Origin: Candidatus Ulvibacter alkanivorans
GTDB lineage: Bacteria > Bacteroidota > Bacteroidia > Flavobacteriales > Flavobacteriaceae
Direction: 5' to 3'
Assembly (NCBI RefSeq): GCF_003333325.1
Contig: NZ_QOLC01000089.1
Coordinates: 154,741-218,740 of the forward strand
Length of the DNA: 64,000 nt
The first letter of the stretch is position 1. Each line of letters begins with the position of its first letter. Both the position numbers and the translations under genes were made by a program. Positions 1-9,146 of this stretch are shown piece by piece. Below the pieces are notes generated by a model. That model did no database searches. It was given only the letters and a program-made list of their open reading frames with translations, and was not told the DNA's origin.

Positions 1-211
1 CGCGAAGTTGCCGTTTGATCCGGTTGCGATCTACGGCCGACTTAAAATTTCGTTTAGGGACCGCAAAGGCAGCTTGAGTTGTTGGTAAGGTTTTCTTCGG
101 AAGATAAATTACTTTAATAGGATATTTCTTCATCGAGCTCCCTTCAGAAAAAAGTTGTTCGATCAATTTTTTGCTTTTTAGCTTTTCGCGCTTCGGAAAA
201 TCAAAACTCAT
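1..211 (-). CDS. rnpA: Ribonuclease P protein component, 5' part only
   Basis: This is the protein subunit of RNase P, which helps the catalytic RNA remove 5' leaders from pre-tRNAs. The first 70 codons are present and the rest lies beyond the left edge. The start is the ATG at 211-209. The N-terminal part reads MSFDFPKREKLKSKK and is followed by a stretch rich in basic residues. The family signature appears at the edge as FAVPKRNFKSAVDRNRIKRQ, the RNR motif that binds the RNA. It lies downstream of the M1 peptidase gene but is separated from it by a terminator hairpin, so it is probably transcribed on its own. Identification is from the RNR motif and the N-terminal layout. Confidence 0.9.
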   Translation of the reverse strand, partial: MSFDFPKREKLKSKKLIEQLFSEGSSMKKYPIKVIYLPKKTLPTTQAAFAVPKRNFKSAVDRNRIKRQLR

Positions 212-224
212 TAGGTAAAGATAT

Positions 225-262
225 AAAAAGACCCGACAGCTCGTGCGAACCGGCGGGTCTTA
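225..262 (-). terminator. Intrinsic terminator of the M1 peptidase gene
   Basis: Arms AGACCCG (229-235) and CGGGTCT (254-260) form a 7-bp stem. Read on the minus strand it is followed by TTTTT, as expected for termination of the leftward transcript that ends with the peptidase stop at 283, before rnpA. Confidence 0.8.
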
Positions 263-282
263 TTAAATGGTTACGAACGCGC

Positions 283-2118
283 TTACTGCTCGCCGTACAC
301 GTTATTCTCAGGATTGATATCTGCCATACGTTGTGTTGCATCTATCATCATGGCCTTGATCGTCTTCCCGTTTTCTATCTCTAAGGTATAGGTGGGGTAC
401 GCCCATGCCCAGTCGCCGGCAACAGTTCGCTTGAGCGTTGGGTACGGATTTGGTTTTTCACCTCGTGCCATTTGTAAAGGTATGTAGAACGATTCCTGGG
501 TCCCGTCCTCATAGGTCACGTACAGATCAATAGGCATTGGCATAAGGCCTATACGCTCTAAGGTGACGGTTGTCTTATCTCCTTCTTCGGAAACGTCCTT
601 AATTCCATAGTCGATCGTATTCGTGGTTTGGGTCCAATCGGTAAGATACCAGTCTAGCTCCATTCCAGATACTTTTTCTGCAATGCGAATAAAGTCATTT
701 GGAGTAGGGTGTTTAAAGGCCCACTCATCATAGTAACGTTTTAGGGTCTTTTGAAGATTTTCCTCGCCAATAATATACCCTAATTGCGCCAAGAACACGG
801 CTCCTTTACTATAGGCTGTTATTCCGTAGGCACGATTGCTGGCATAGCGATCGGCATGCGTGGATTGCGGTTGTTCCTTGCCGCTTAAGGCTAAAAACGC
901 GTAGCCGCGATAGGAACCGCTTTGTGGATTCGGATTGTTCTCTTCCATTACCACGTTCATGGCTTCGCTGGAGATATACGAAGTAAATCCTTCATCCATC
1001 CATTCGTGTTTTGCTTCGTTGGTTGCCAAAAGAAACTGGAACCAGCTGTGAGCCAATTCGTGCGACGTTACACCAACTAAACTTTCAAATTTACGCTCCC
1101 CGGTTATTAAAGTACACATTGCGTACTCCATTCCACCATCGCCACCTTGAATTACCGAGTATTGTTTATACGGGTATTGTCCAATATTTTCGTTGAAGAA
1201 TTTCAACAATTCTACAGTTTTTAGCTGAAGGTTTTTCCAGTTTTCGATGATCTCTGGGTTGTTCTTATATATGAAATGAAGCGTTACACCATTTGGCCCT
1301 TCAACGGCATCATGGATGTACTCATCGTCTGCCGCCCAGGTAAAGTCATGTACTTTAGGCGCTACAAAGTGCCAAGTAAGTTTACCTTTTTTCCCTTTCT
1401 TTGGCTCCATTCCTTCACCGCCATATCCATGTCCAATTTTTTCAGGATTTTGAAGATAACCCGAACCACCAATGGTATACTCTTTATCGATGGTGATCTT
1501 TACATCATAATCACCCCACACACCATGAAACTCTCGTCCAATGTAAGGGTCGGCATGCCAACCTTGAAAATCGTATTCTGCTAATTTTGGATACCATTGT
1601 GTCATAGACAGGGCAACACCTTCGGCATTATTACGGCCACTTCTACGAATTTGAACCGGAACCTGAGCATCCCACTCCATGTTAAATGTTGTGCTTGTAC
1701 CCGGTAATATCGGCTTGTCCAGCACAACTTCAAGAACCGTTCCCGCTACTTCGTATTGGACCGGCGCCCCGTCTTGCGAAAGTAGGGTTGGTTTAATATA
1801 GCCGATCTCATCCGGTGCAAGTTTCGAAATACGATCACCAACACGTCCATCCGGATCTTCTATGGTACGCGAACGTACATCCATTTCACTTCCCGGTTGG
1901 AAGGCGTTAAAATACAAATGATAAAAAACTCTATTCAACGTATCGGGAGAGTTGTTTGTATACGTTAAAACTTGCTTTCCTTTGTATTGATAGTCGTTCA
2001 CATCCATGTCGATCTCCATCTTGTAATCGACTTGTTGCTGCCAATACCCGGAACTTCGTTGTGCGGTTGCGAATGCAACCATAAATAGGGTTAAGCACCC
2101 ACTTAAAATATATTTCAT
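283..2118 (-). CDS. M1 family metallopeptidase (aminopeptidase N type), secreted
   Basis: A zinc aminopeptidase of the M1 (gluzincin) family that removes N-terminal residues from peptides, probably in the periplasm. The zinc motif HELAH is at residues 353-357 and the third ligand Glu lies 18 residues later in WMDEGF (about 376). A substrate-binding GGMEYAM motif precedes it, the GxMEN exopeptidase element with Tyr-Ala in place of Asn. Residues 1-20 (MKYILSGCLTLFMVAFATAQ) form a signal peptide. The 611 residues match the short M1 enzymes common in flavobacteria. The ATG overlaps the stop of the upstream subtilase gene by one base (TAATG), so the two are probably translationally coupled. Confidence 0.9.
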   Translation of the reverse strand: MKYILSGCLTLFMVAFATAQRSSGYWQQQVDYKMEIDMDVNDYQYKGKQVLTYTNNSPDTLNRVFYHLYFNAFQPGSEMDVRSRTIEDPDGRVGDRISKLAPDEIGYIKPTLLSQDGAPVQYEVAGTVLEVVLDKPILPGTSTTFNMEWDAQVPVQIRRSGRNNAEGVALSMTQWYPKLAEYDFQGWHADPYIGREFHGVWGDYDVKITIDKEYTIGGSGYLQNPEKIGHGYGGEGMEPKKGKKGKLTWHFVAPKVHDFTWAADDEYIHDAVEGPNGVTLHFIYKNNPEIIENWKNLQLKTVELLKFFNENIGQYPYKQYSVIQGGDGGMEYAMCTLITGERKFESLVGVTSHELAHSWFQFLLATNEAKHEWMDEGFTSYISSEAMNVVMEENNPNPQSGSYRGYAFLALSGKEQPQSTHADRYASNRAYGITAYSKGAVFLAQLGYIIGEENLQKTLKRYYDEWAFKHPTPNDFIRIAEKVSGMELDWYLTDWTQTTNTIDYGIKDVSEEGDKTTVTLERIGLMPMPIDLYVTYEDGTQESFYIPLQMARGEKPNPYPTLKRTVAGDWAWAYPTYTLEIENGKTIKAMMIDATQRMADINPENNVYGEQ

Positions 2119-3791
2119 TATCTAGACATTTTATCTGCCATTATCAAGGCGTTATACAAATTGACCATTTTTCCCGATTTTGAAATATTCGAGAAGTTGT
2201 CGGTAGTTGAAGGATCGCCCCCTAACACCACCGGCGTTTTAGACGCTAATCCACTGTTCATAAGAATTTCTTTTACTTGTTTTGCCGAAAGCGAAGGATA
2301 GTACGATCGGATCATTGTTGCTACTCCAGACACAGCTGGTGCAGCCATAGACGTTCCTTGTAGATATTCGTACGAATTTAATGGAGTAGTAGACCAGATC
2401 TTAACCCCGGGTCCAAAGGCATCTACATTTGCATTTCCATAATTTGAAAAATTCGCAACGAGATCACTTCCGTAGGAATAATTCAGCGCCCCGATGGTAA
2501 TAAACGAATCGGCTACTTCGGTCGGATTATCGGTTGTTTGATCGTTCGGGTATACCTGAATTCCATCAAGGTTAAACCCTTCATTTCCTGCGGCATTCAC
2601 GATCAACACATCATTTTCTGCAGCATACTTGATCGCATCCCACACCCATTCCGGATGCGGAGAATAGTATTTTCCGAAGCTGGTATTGATCACTTTAGCA
2701 CCATTGTCTACAGCATAGCGAATTGCCAAGGCAATATCCTTGTCGTACTCATCACCATCCGGCACAGCACGTACGACCATGATCTCAACATTATTCGCGA
2801 CACCGTTCATTCCAATTCCATTGTTGCGTTGCGCTGCAATAATCCCTGCTACATGTGTACCGTGTTTTGCATCTTCTTTCTTAGGGTCAGGACCGTCAAC
2901 ATCGTTGTTTCCGTAGTTGGTATCGGTAATGTCATCAGGATCGTCACCTAAGACCGCTCTAAAATCTTTCTCTAAATTAAAGTGCGTCTCCAGCCTTCCG
3001 GAAAAATAGTCGATTCCTCCTTTTAGTTCTTTAATAACTTCGGGTACCGAGTCTCCAAAGGTCAACATTTGCGTAAGCATTCCTATTTGTTGTTCCTCTG
3101 TTGGGGTAGGGTTAGAAATTGCAGCAAGTTCTTCGGCTGAGTAATCTTCCTTCCCTAACTTTTCGGAGATAGCAGCATGTGCAGGTTTAACTTGAGCTAA
3201 GATCTGCTCGTATTGTGTTTTTCCTGAAAGTGCTTGTTGGTATTCTGTTTCAAACTCAGCCTTTGCCTTTTTGTATAATACGAAGTCGGCACGGTCTGCA
3301 GCACTAATGGAGGCTTCGGTCTTTCCTTCGAATTTTGGTCCTAATTTTTTAATGTACCGAACGTATTCCATGTTTTCTCCAACAACGTCGCCTAGAAAGT
3401 TCCATCCGTGGATATCATCTACATATCCATTATTGTCGTCATCTTTGCGATTGTTCGGGATTTCATCTTCGTTGGTCCAAAGTACATTCTTAAGATCTTC
3501 ATGTTCTATGTCGATCCCGCTATCGATAACACCTACGATAACTGTTTCTCCTTTTCTATTCTTGATAATTTCGGTGTACGCCTTGTTCACACTCATACCA
3601 GGAATGGTGTCGGTGATCAAGTCGGCATGTGGCCAATTTTTATACTGAGCCTCGGTAAGCGGCGCTACTTTAACCGGAATCGTATCGATATTTTCGATAG
3701 GTGTTGAAACTATTGGAGCTGAAGTACTCCCACAGCTTGCTAACATTGCAACTGCCCCTGCAGCTATCAATGTGAATTTAAAAATGTTCAT
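2118..3791 (-). CDS. S8 family serine peptidase (subtilase), lipoprotein
   Basis: A subtilisin-like serine protease. The catalytic triad is visible as Asp90 in VIDSGID, His310 in HGTHVAG and Ser481 in GTSMAAP, with the oxyanion Asn in AAGNEG. The spacing between Asp and His is about 220 residues, against about 32 in subtilisin. The extra segment is charged and Ala/Glu-rich, suggesting an inserted helical domain. I place the start at 3791 (MNIFKFTLIAAGAVAMLASC), which gives a lipoprotein signal with a Cys lipobox and a 10-nt gap to the MBL gene. A longer reading from 3848 would overlap that gene. It is coupled to the M1 peptidase downstream, suggesting a shared role in extracytoplasmic protein turnover. 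Confidence 0.88.
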   Translation of the reverse strand: MNIFKFTLIAAGAVAMLASCGSTSAPIVSTPIENIDTIPVKVAPLTEAQYKNWPHADLITDTIPGMSVNKAYTEIIKNRKGETVIVGVIDSGIDIEHEDLKNVLWTNEDEIPNNRKDDDNNGYVDDIHGWNFLGDVVGENMEYVRYIKKLGPKFEGKTEASISAADRADFVLYKKAKAEFETEYQQALSGKTQYEQILAQVKPAHAAISEKLGKEDYSAEELAAISNPTPTEEQQIGMLTQMLTFGDSVPEVIKELKGGIDYFSGRLETHFNLEKDFRAVLGDDPDDITDTNYGNNDVDGPDPKKEDAKHGTHVAGIIAAQRNNGIGMNGVANNVEIMVVRAVPDGDEYDKDIALAIRYAVDNGAKVINTSFGKYYSPHPEWVWDAIKYAAENDVLIVNAAGNEGFNLDGIQVYPNDQTTDNPTEVADSFITIGALNYSYGSDLVANFSNYGNANVDAFGPGVKIWSTTPLNSYEYLQGTSMAAPAVSGVATMIRSYYPSLSAKQVKEILMNSGLASKTPVVLGGDPSTTDNFSNISKSGKMVNLYNALIMADKMSR

Positions 3792-3801
3792 AGAGTCTAA
3801 A

Positions 3802-4692
3802 TTAATTAAAAAGTTCATTGAATGTAAAAACCTCGTTGAGTCGAACACCTTTCTCGGTGTTTTTTACAGTTATAATATGATTGTGAGCATCATGCTCTAA
3901 AAATAAATAATAGTTTTCGTTCGCCGCCACCTGCAAGAATTTTTCTTTTTCAGGTAAGGTAAGCAACGGTCTTGTATCGTATCCCATAACAAAAGGTATG
4001 GGTAAATGTCCGGCTGTTGGCAGAAGATCTGCCATAAAGCACAAGGTCTTTCCTTGATATTCTAGCATCGGAATCATTTGTTTATCGGTATGCCCATCTG
4101 CAAAGAAGATGCCGAAATCCATTTCTTTTGCTTCGGAAAAGTCTCTGGTATCAGATATACTATTTTCCAACGATAATGTTGGGCCACCAACAAATTTCAA
4201 TTGGCCGCTTTCTTCCATCGGAAGAATATTTTCTTTCAGAAAAGAGGCTTTTTCTCTTCTATTAGGTTTGGTCGCCCATTTCCAATGGTCTGCATTACTC
4301 CAAAACGTTGCATTCTTAAATGCGGGTTCATACCCTGTATGATCTTTATTCCACTGTATGCTTCCGCCGCAATGGTCAAAATGCAAATGCGTCATAAACA
4401 CATCGGTTATATCGTCTCTGTGAAAGCCGTATTTTTTTAAAGAACTGTCAAGGTCATGATCGCCCCAACGATAGTAATATCCGAAAAACTTATCACTTTG
4501 TTTGTTTCCCATGCCCGTATCGATAAGAGTAAGCCGGTCTCCATCTTCAATAAGCAAGCATCGCGCTGCAATATCGATCATATTATTTGAGTCTGCCGGA
4601 TTTGTACGGGTCCACAGGCTTTTAGGAACTACGCCGAACATAGCACCACCATCTAACTTAAAATTACCTGCTTCAATAGGATATAAGGTCAT
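3802..4692 (-). CDS. MBL fold metallo-hydrolase
   Basis: A metallo-beta-lactamase fold hydrolase. The binuclear zinc motif HLHFDH is at residues 102-107, preceded by the LIDTGMG strand-loop typical of the fold. A later His in FADGHTDKQ and the aspartate in CFMADL (bridging ligand) are also present. The general family includes lactonases and glyoxalase II-like thiolesterases, and the sequence alone does not fix the substrate. There is no signal peptide, so it is cytoplasmic. It is the first gene of a three-gene minus-strand run with the S8 and M1 peptidases (gaps of 10 nt and a 1-nt overlap). Confidence 0.85.
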   Translation of the reverse strand: MTLYPIEAGNFKLDGGAMFGVVPKSLWTRTNPADSNNMIDIAARCLLIEDGDRLTLIDTGMGNKQSDKFFGYYYRWGDHDLDSSLKKYGFHRDDITDVFMTHLHFDHCGGSIQWNKDHTGYEPAFKNATFWSNADHWKWATKPNRREKASFLKENILPMEESGQLKFVGGPTLSLENSISDTRDFSEAKEMDFGIFFADGHTDKQMIPMLEYQGKTLCFMADLLPTAGHLPIPFVMGYDTRPLLTLPEKEKFLQVAANENYYLFLEHDAHNHIITVKNTEKGVRLNEVFTFNELFN

Positions 4693-4958
4693 AGGAGCCG
4701 CAAAATACTAAAACTGTTGCTAATGTGTATGAGTGTTACAATTTTATTAAGAAATGCTAACAATTTATAATACGTAGAACACACTAATTAGTGATGTGTC
4801 AAAATCGAAAATAGCTCTAGCGCCATTTTGAATGTAGAGGTCGGGATACGGATTTTTTAAAATTTAGCTCCTTCGTTAAAAATTCGTCAATTATTAATTA
4901 TATTGACAACTTTTAAGCAACTTTGAGGGCTTAAGTTTTAATTGAAACAAGAACACTT

Positions 4959-6833
4959 ATGTTAGAATTAGCAGGAATTATTGTATTGGGAATTTTAGCA
5001 CAATGGGTCGCCTGGAAGTTTAAAATTCCTGCCATCCTTCCCTTAATTCTAATCGGATTATTTGTCGGACCAATTTCTACCCTAATTTCCGAAGATGGAA
5101 GTCAGTGGATACAACCAATCTACAATGGTGAAAAAGGACTTTTTCCGGGAGAAAATCTGTTTTACTTCGTTTCACTCGCTATTGGAATCATTCTATTTGA
5201 AGGGGGCTTAACCCTTCGTCGCGGAGAGATCAAAAAAGTGGGTCCCGTAATTGGAAAGCTGATAAGTTTAGGTTCGGCGATTACTTTTATTGGTGGTGGT
5301 GTAGCTGCACATTATGTGTTCGGGTTGGATTGGAGAATTTCATTCTTATTTTCAGCATTAATAATTGTAACCGGGCCAACTGTAATCACACCTATACTTC
5401 GCAATATCCCATTGAAAAAAGATGTGTCGGCCGTATTAAAATGGGAAGGGATCCTTATCGATCCTATAGGCGCACTGGTGGCTGTTCTTGTATTTGAGTT
5501 CATTAGCGTAGAAGGTGATGCAGGGTATACCAAACAAGCCCTTATAGAATTTGGGAAGATTATTCTAATTGGTTTCTCTTTTGGTATCTCAGCCGGATAC
5601 ATCTTATACTTTGCTATAAAAAAGAAATTGATACCACATTATCTTTTAAATGTTGTTTCACTATCGGTTGTATTGCTCATATTCGTATTGAGTGATCAAT
5701 TTGCGCACGAGTCGGGTCTTTTATCGGTGGTAGTAATGGGGATGTTTATGGGAAACAGTGACCTGCCGAGTTTAAAAGAACTGCTGTACTTCAAAGAGTC
5801 ATTGAGCGTACTGTTAATCTCGATCCTATTTATTCTCTTGGCAGCCAATATTGGTCTTGACGATCTATTACTGGTATACAACTGGAAAACAGCCATACTG
5901 TTTGCCATCATCATTTTTATCCTACGTCCTCTCGGCGTATTCTTGAGTACAATTAGATCCAGTTTACAGACCAATGAAAAAGTATTTATTAGCTGGGTGG
6001 GGCCTCGTGGTATTGTTGCAGCGGGTATTGCTTCACTATTTGGAACCAAATTAGTAAATGAAGGTGTTCCGGGAGCCGAATATATTACACCGCTGGTGTT
6101 TGGAGTGGTTTTGATAACAGTACTTCTAAACGCAACTACGGCGCGAATGATGGCCTCTATGGTTGGCGTTTTCTTAAAGTCTTCGGAAGGCGTTGTAATT
6201 GTTGGCGCTTCTAAGGCTTCTCGACTCATTGCTTCCTATCTTGCAAAGAACGACAGGCACGTGGTGCTGGTCGATACCAATAGAACGAATATTGAAAAAG
6301 CAAAGGAATTAGGCTTGGATGCGATCAATGCAAATATTTATTCAGACGATCTCACCGACAATATAGAATTGAACGATGTAGGCTACTTGCTTGCCATGAC
6401 AGGGAGTGACGAGATCAATAAACAAGCGATAAATCGCTACGCAGAGGTATTGGGTGAGAACGGATCATTCCGATTAATGAATTCCGAAGAACTAAAAGTA
6501 AAGGACAACTTACAATCGAAACGTTTATTCTCTAAAACACACGATTATGTAAAGTTTACTGAAGTCGCGCGCGACTTCCCGTCGATTCAGGAAATAGAAG
6601 TTGATTCCGAGTCAAAATTTATCAAGGTACTTGGATACATTCAGAAAGAATACAACGCAATTCCATTATTTTTAAAAGACAACGAGGGGCATGTTTCGCT
6701 TATTCAAAATCCTACCGAAATGGAGGTTGGTGATGGATATCAAGTGGTTTACCTCGGAAAACCAATCGATTTTGAAGACATCGTCGATGCCACTCGAGAT
6801 GAAGCCGATGTAGAAGCTAAGAATAATTTGTAA
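4959..6833 (+). CDS. Na+/H+ antiporter (CPA1 type) with C-terminal TrkA-N nucleotide-binding domain
   Basis: An inner-membrane cation:proton antiporter. Residues 1 to about 400 are a chain of hydrophobic helices of the Na_H_Exchanger family, including the GIILFEGGLTL and TGPTVITPIL segments that form the ion path. From about residue 410 a cytosolic Rossmann domain begins with VVIVGASKASRLIASYL and continues with HVVLVDTNRTN, the TrkA-N/RCK dinucleotide-binding fold that gates transport. A further C-terminal segment resembles TrkA-C. The 624-residue length fits the NhaP/KefB-like fused forms. It stands alone on the plus strand, divergent from the MBL gene across 266 bp. Confidence 0.88.
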   Translation: MLELAGIIVLGILAQWVAWKFKIPAILPLILIGLFVGPISTLISEDGSQWIQPIYNGEKGLFPGENLFYFVSLAIGIILFEGGLTLRRGEIKKVGPVIGKLISLGSAITFIGGGVAAHYVFGLDWRISFLFSALIIVTGPTVITPILRNIPLKKDVSAVLKWEGILIDPIGALVAVLVFEFISVEGDAGYTKQALIEFGKIILIGFSFGISAGYILYFAIKKKLIPHYLLNVVSLSVVLLIFVLSDQFAHESGLLSVVVMGMFMGNSDLPSLKELLYFKESLSVLLISILFILLAANIGLDDLLLVYNWKTAILFAIIIFILRPLGVFLSTIRSSLQTNEKVFISWVGPRGIVAAGIASLFGTKLVNEGVPGAEYITPLVFGVVLITVLLNATTARMMASMVGVFLKSSEGVVIVGASKASRLIASYLAKNDRHVVLVDTNRTNIEKAKELGLDAINANIYSDDLTDNIELNDVGYLLAMTGSDEINKQAINRYAEVLGENGSFRLMNSEELKVKDNLQSKRLFSKTHDYVKFTEVARDFPSIQEIEVDSESKFIKVLGYIQKEYNAIPLFLKDNEGHVSLIQNPTEMEVGDGYQVVYLGKPIDFEDIVDATRDEADVEAKNNL

Positions 6834-6865
6834 AAGTCATCGTTCTCTTCTGAAGCGCTATTACT

Positions 6866-7102
6866 ATGAAGCATATTACGCAAATTTCGATCACCGTATT
6901 ACTGTTGTTGGTTCTTACCACTTCCTGTAAGGATGACGATAGTGTGAGCTGCACCTTTTGTAGTTCAGATCAAACACCCGAATTTGAATTATGTCGTGAA
7001 AGTGATGGAAACGCGTCCGTAAATGGTGAAAACACCGGAACCGATTACGACGTATACCTATCCGATCTAGAGGCAGATGGAGTAATGTGTGGTGGCCAAT
7101 AA
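6866..7102 (+). CDS. Small cysteine-containing lipoprotein of unknown function
   Basis: I do not recognise a family. The 78-residue product begins with a lipoprotein signal (MKHITQISITVLLLLVLTTSC) with lipobox Cys21, followed by an acidic KDDD stretch. That makes surface or periplasmic anchoring likely. The mature part is short and acidic and has four further cysteines (29, 32, 43 and 76), the first two as CTFC. They could form two disulfides or bind a metal. It starts 32 nt after the antiporter stop and converges with lepA (12 nt apart). Its function may be tied to the antiporter transcript, but nothing in the sequence proves this. Confidence 0.65.
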   Translation: MKHITQISITVLLLLVLTTSCKDDDSVSCTFCSSDQTPEFELCRESDGNASVNGENTGTDYDVYLSDLEADGVMCGGQ

Positions 7103-7114
7103 AAAAATTGTTGA

Positions 7115-8911
7115 TTAATCGTTTAGCTTCAGTACAGCCATAAACGCTTCCTGCGGAATTTCCACGTTACCTACTTGTCGCATACGTTTCTTTCCTTTTT
7201 TCTGTTTTTCTAGCAGTTTTCGTTTACGAGATATATCACCACCATAACATTTAGCGGTAACATCTTTCCGAAGTGCTTTAACTGTTTCTCGTGCAATGAT
7301 CTTCGCACCAATAGCTGCTTGAATAGGAATGTCGAACTGTTGTCGTGGAATAAGTTCTTTTAACTTCTCACACATCTTCTTTCCAATATCGTACGCATTA
7401 TCTCGGTGTAAAAGGGCCGATAGTGCATCTACAGTATTACCGTTCAATAACACATCTACTTTTACAAGATGTGATTCGCGCATTCCGATTGGGGAATAAT
7501 CGAAAGAAGCATAGCCGCGAGATACGGTCTTTAATCGGTCGTAGAAATCGAATACAATTTCTGCCAACGGCATATCGAAACTCAGTTCAACCCGTTCGGT
7601 CGTTAAATAGGTCTGATTGGTGATCTCGCCTCGTTTCTCGATACATAACGACATTACCGGACCTACATAATCTGATTTGGTGATTATACTGGCTTTAATA
7701 TAGGGTTCTTCAACGCGATTAAGTTTCGAAGGATCGGGAAGATCGGATGGGTTGTTCACCAAGATCACCTCGTCCGGTTCACGGTTGGTATATGCATGAT
7801 AGGACACATTGGGCACCGTGGTGATCACCGTCATGTCGAATTCTCGCTCTAATCGTTCTTGGATGATCTCCAAGTGCAACATTCCCAAGAATCCACATCG
7901 AAATCCGAAACCAAGCGCAGCTGAGCTTTCCGGTTGAAACACCAAAGAAGCATCGTTTAGCTGTAGTTTTTCCATCGAATTTCGAAGCTCTTCGTAATCT
8001 TCAGTATCTACAGGATAGATTCCTGCAAACACCATTGGTTTTACGTCTTCGAACCCTTCAATCATATTGGTGGTTGGGTTCTTAGAATCGGTGATCGTGT
8101 CACCAACTTTTACTTCCTTGGCTTCTTTAATACCGGTGATAAGATAGCCTACATCACCAGTCTTAATCACTTGTTTTGGAAGTTGTTTTAATTTCAAGGT
8201 TCCAACTTCATCGGCATAGTAGGATTTCCCGGTTGCCATGAATTTGATGTGCTGTCCTTTTCTTATTTCACCATTTAGTACCCTAAAATAGGTCTCAACG
8301 CCACGAAACGGATTATAAACCGAATCGAAAATTAGCGCTTGTAGGGGTTCATCTGCATTTCCTTTAGGCGCAGGAACACGCTCGATGATCGCTTTTAAAA
8401 TGTTTTCAATTCCAAGCCCGGTTTTGGCGCTGGCCGGTATCACTTCTTCCGGGTCACACCCCAACAGATCTACAATATCGTCGGTCACCTCTTCGGGATT
8501 GGCCGATGGAAGGTCAACTTTGTTGAGCACGGGAATGATCTCGAGATCATTCTCAAGTGCCAAATATAAGTTAGATATGGTCTGAGCCTGAATGCTTTGT
8601 GCTGCATCAACAATGAGTAGAGCACCTTCACATGCCGCTATAGAGCGCGATACTTCGTAGGAGAAATCAACGTGACCCGGTGTGTCGATAAGGTTGAGGG
8701 TATAGACTTCACCTTCGTAGGTGTAGTCCATCTGTATCGCATGACTTTTTATGGTAATCCCTCGTTCACGCTCCAAGTCCATATTATCTAATAACTGAGC
8801 CTGCTGTTCGCGAGCGGTTACAGAACCTGTAGCGTCTAATAACCGGTCTGCCAAGGTACTTTTACCATGGTCAATATGCGCAATAATGCAAAAATTTCTA
8901 ATATTCTTCAT
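7115..8911 (-). CDS. lepA: Elongation factor 4 (LepA), ribosomal back-translocase GTPase
   Basis: A translational GTPase acting on stalled or mistranslocated ribosomes. The P-loop AHIDHGKST is at residues 11-19. Switch II appears as DTPGH, and NKVD supplies the guanine specificity motif. The C-terminal part holds the LepA-specific domain, with ECF-like [14 protein letters not shown] in domain III and the conserved end region with [17 protein letters not shown]. The 598-residue length is normal. A TATATTTG element (minus strand, 8981-8974) about 60 nt upstream fits the Bacteroidota -7 box, although I see no matching TTTG at the right spacing. Confidence 0.97.
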   Translation of the reverse strand: MKNIRNFCIIAHIDHGKSTLADRLLDATGSVTAREQQAQLLDNMDLERERGITIKSHAIQMDYTYEGEVYTLNLIDTPGHVDFSYEVSRSIAACEGALLIVDAAQSIQAQTISNLYLALENDLEIIPVLNKVDLPSANPEEVTDDIVDLLGCDPEEVIPASAKTGLGIENILKAIIERVPAPKGNADEPLQALIFDSVYNPFRGVETYFRVLNGEIRKGQHIKFMATGKSYYADEVGTLKLKQLPKQVIKTGDVGYLITGIKEAKEVKVGDTITDSKNPTTNMIEGFEDVKPMVFAGIYPVDTEDYEELRNSMEKLQLNDASLVFQPESSAALGFGFRCGFLGMLHLEIIQERLEREFDMTVITTVPNVSYHAYTNREPDEVILVNNPSDLPDPSKLNRVEEPYIKASIITKSDYVGPVMSLCIEKRGEITNQTYLTTERVELSFDMPLAEIVFDFYDRLKTVSRGYASFDYSPIGMRESHLVKVDVLLNGNTVDALSALLHRDNAYDIGKKMCEKLKELIPRQQFDIPIQAAIGAKIIARETVKALRKDVTAKCYGGDISRKRKLLEKQKKGKKRMRQVGNVEIPQEAFMAVLKLND

Positions 8912-9146
8912 AACAAATACCTGCTAAAGGTTTTTGATCCCACCACATCATTTTTTGCGTAGGTGAGCGAGTGCAAATATAGCTTAAAAACATAGCATTT
9001 TGCCTTTTCCGAGTTATTCATCGAAAAAATCTAAAGATTAACTAAATTTCACTAAAATATTGACATCTTTGTTATGCAGGATATAGATGATTTTTAACTC
9101 TCCAACCAAATTAAAATTAACAAGACACTAGCATCCTGCTACTAGT

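Noticed and set aside
3792..3848. N-terminal extension of the subtilase
   Set aside because: It overlaps the MBL gene and would bury the lipoprotein signal.
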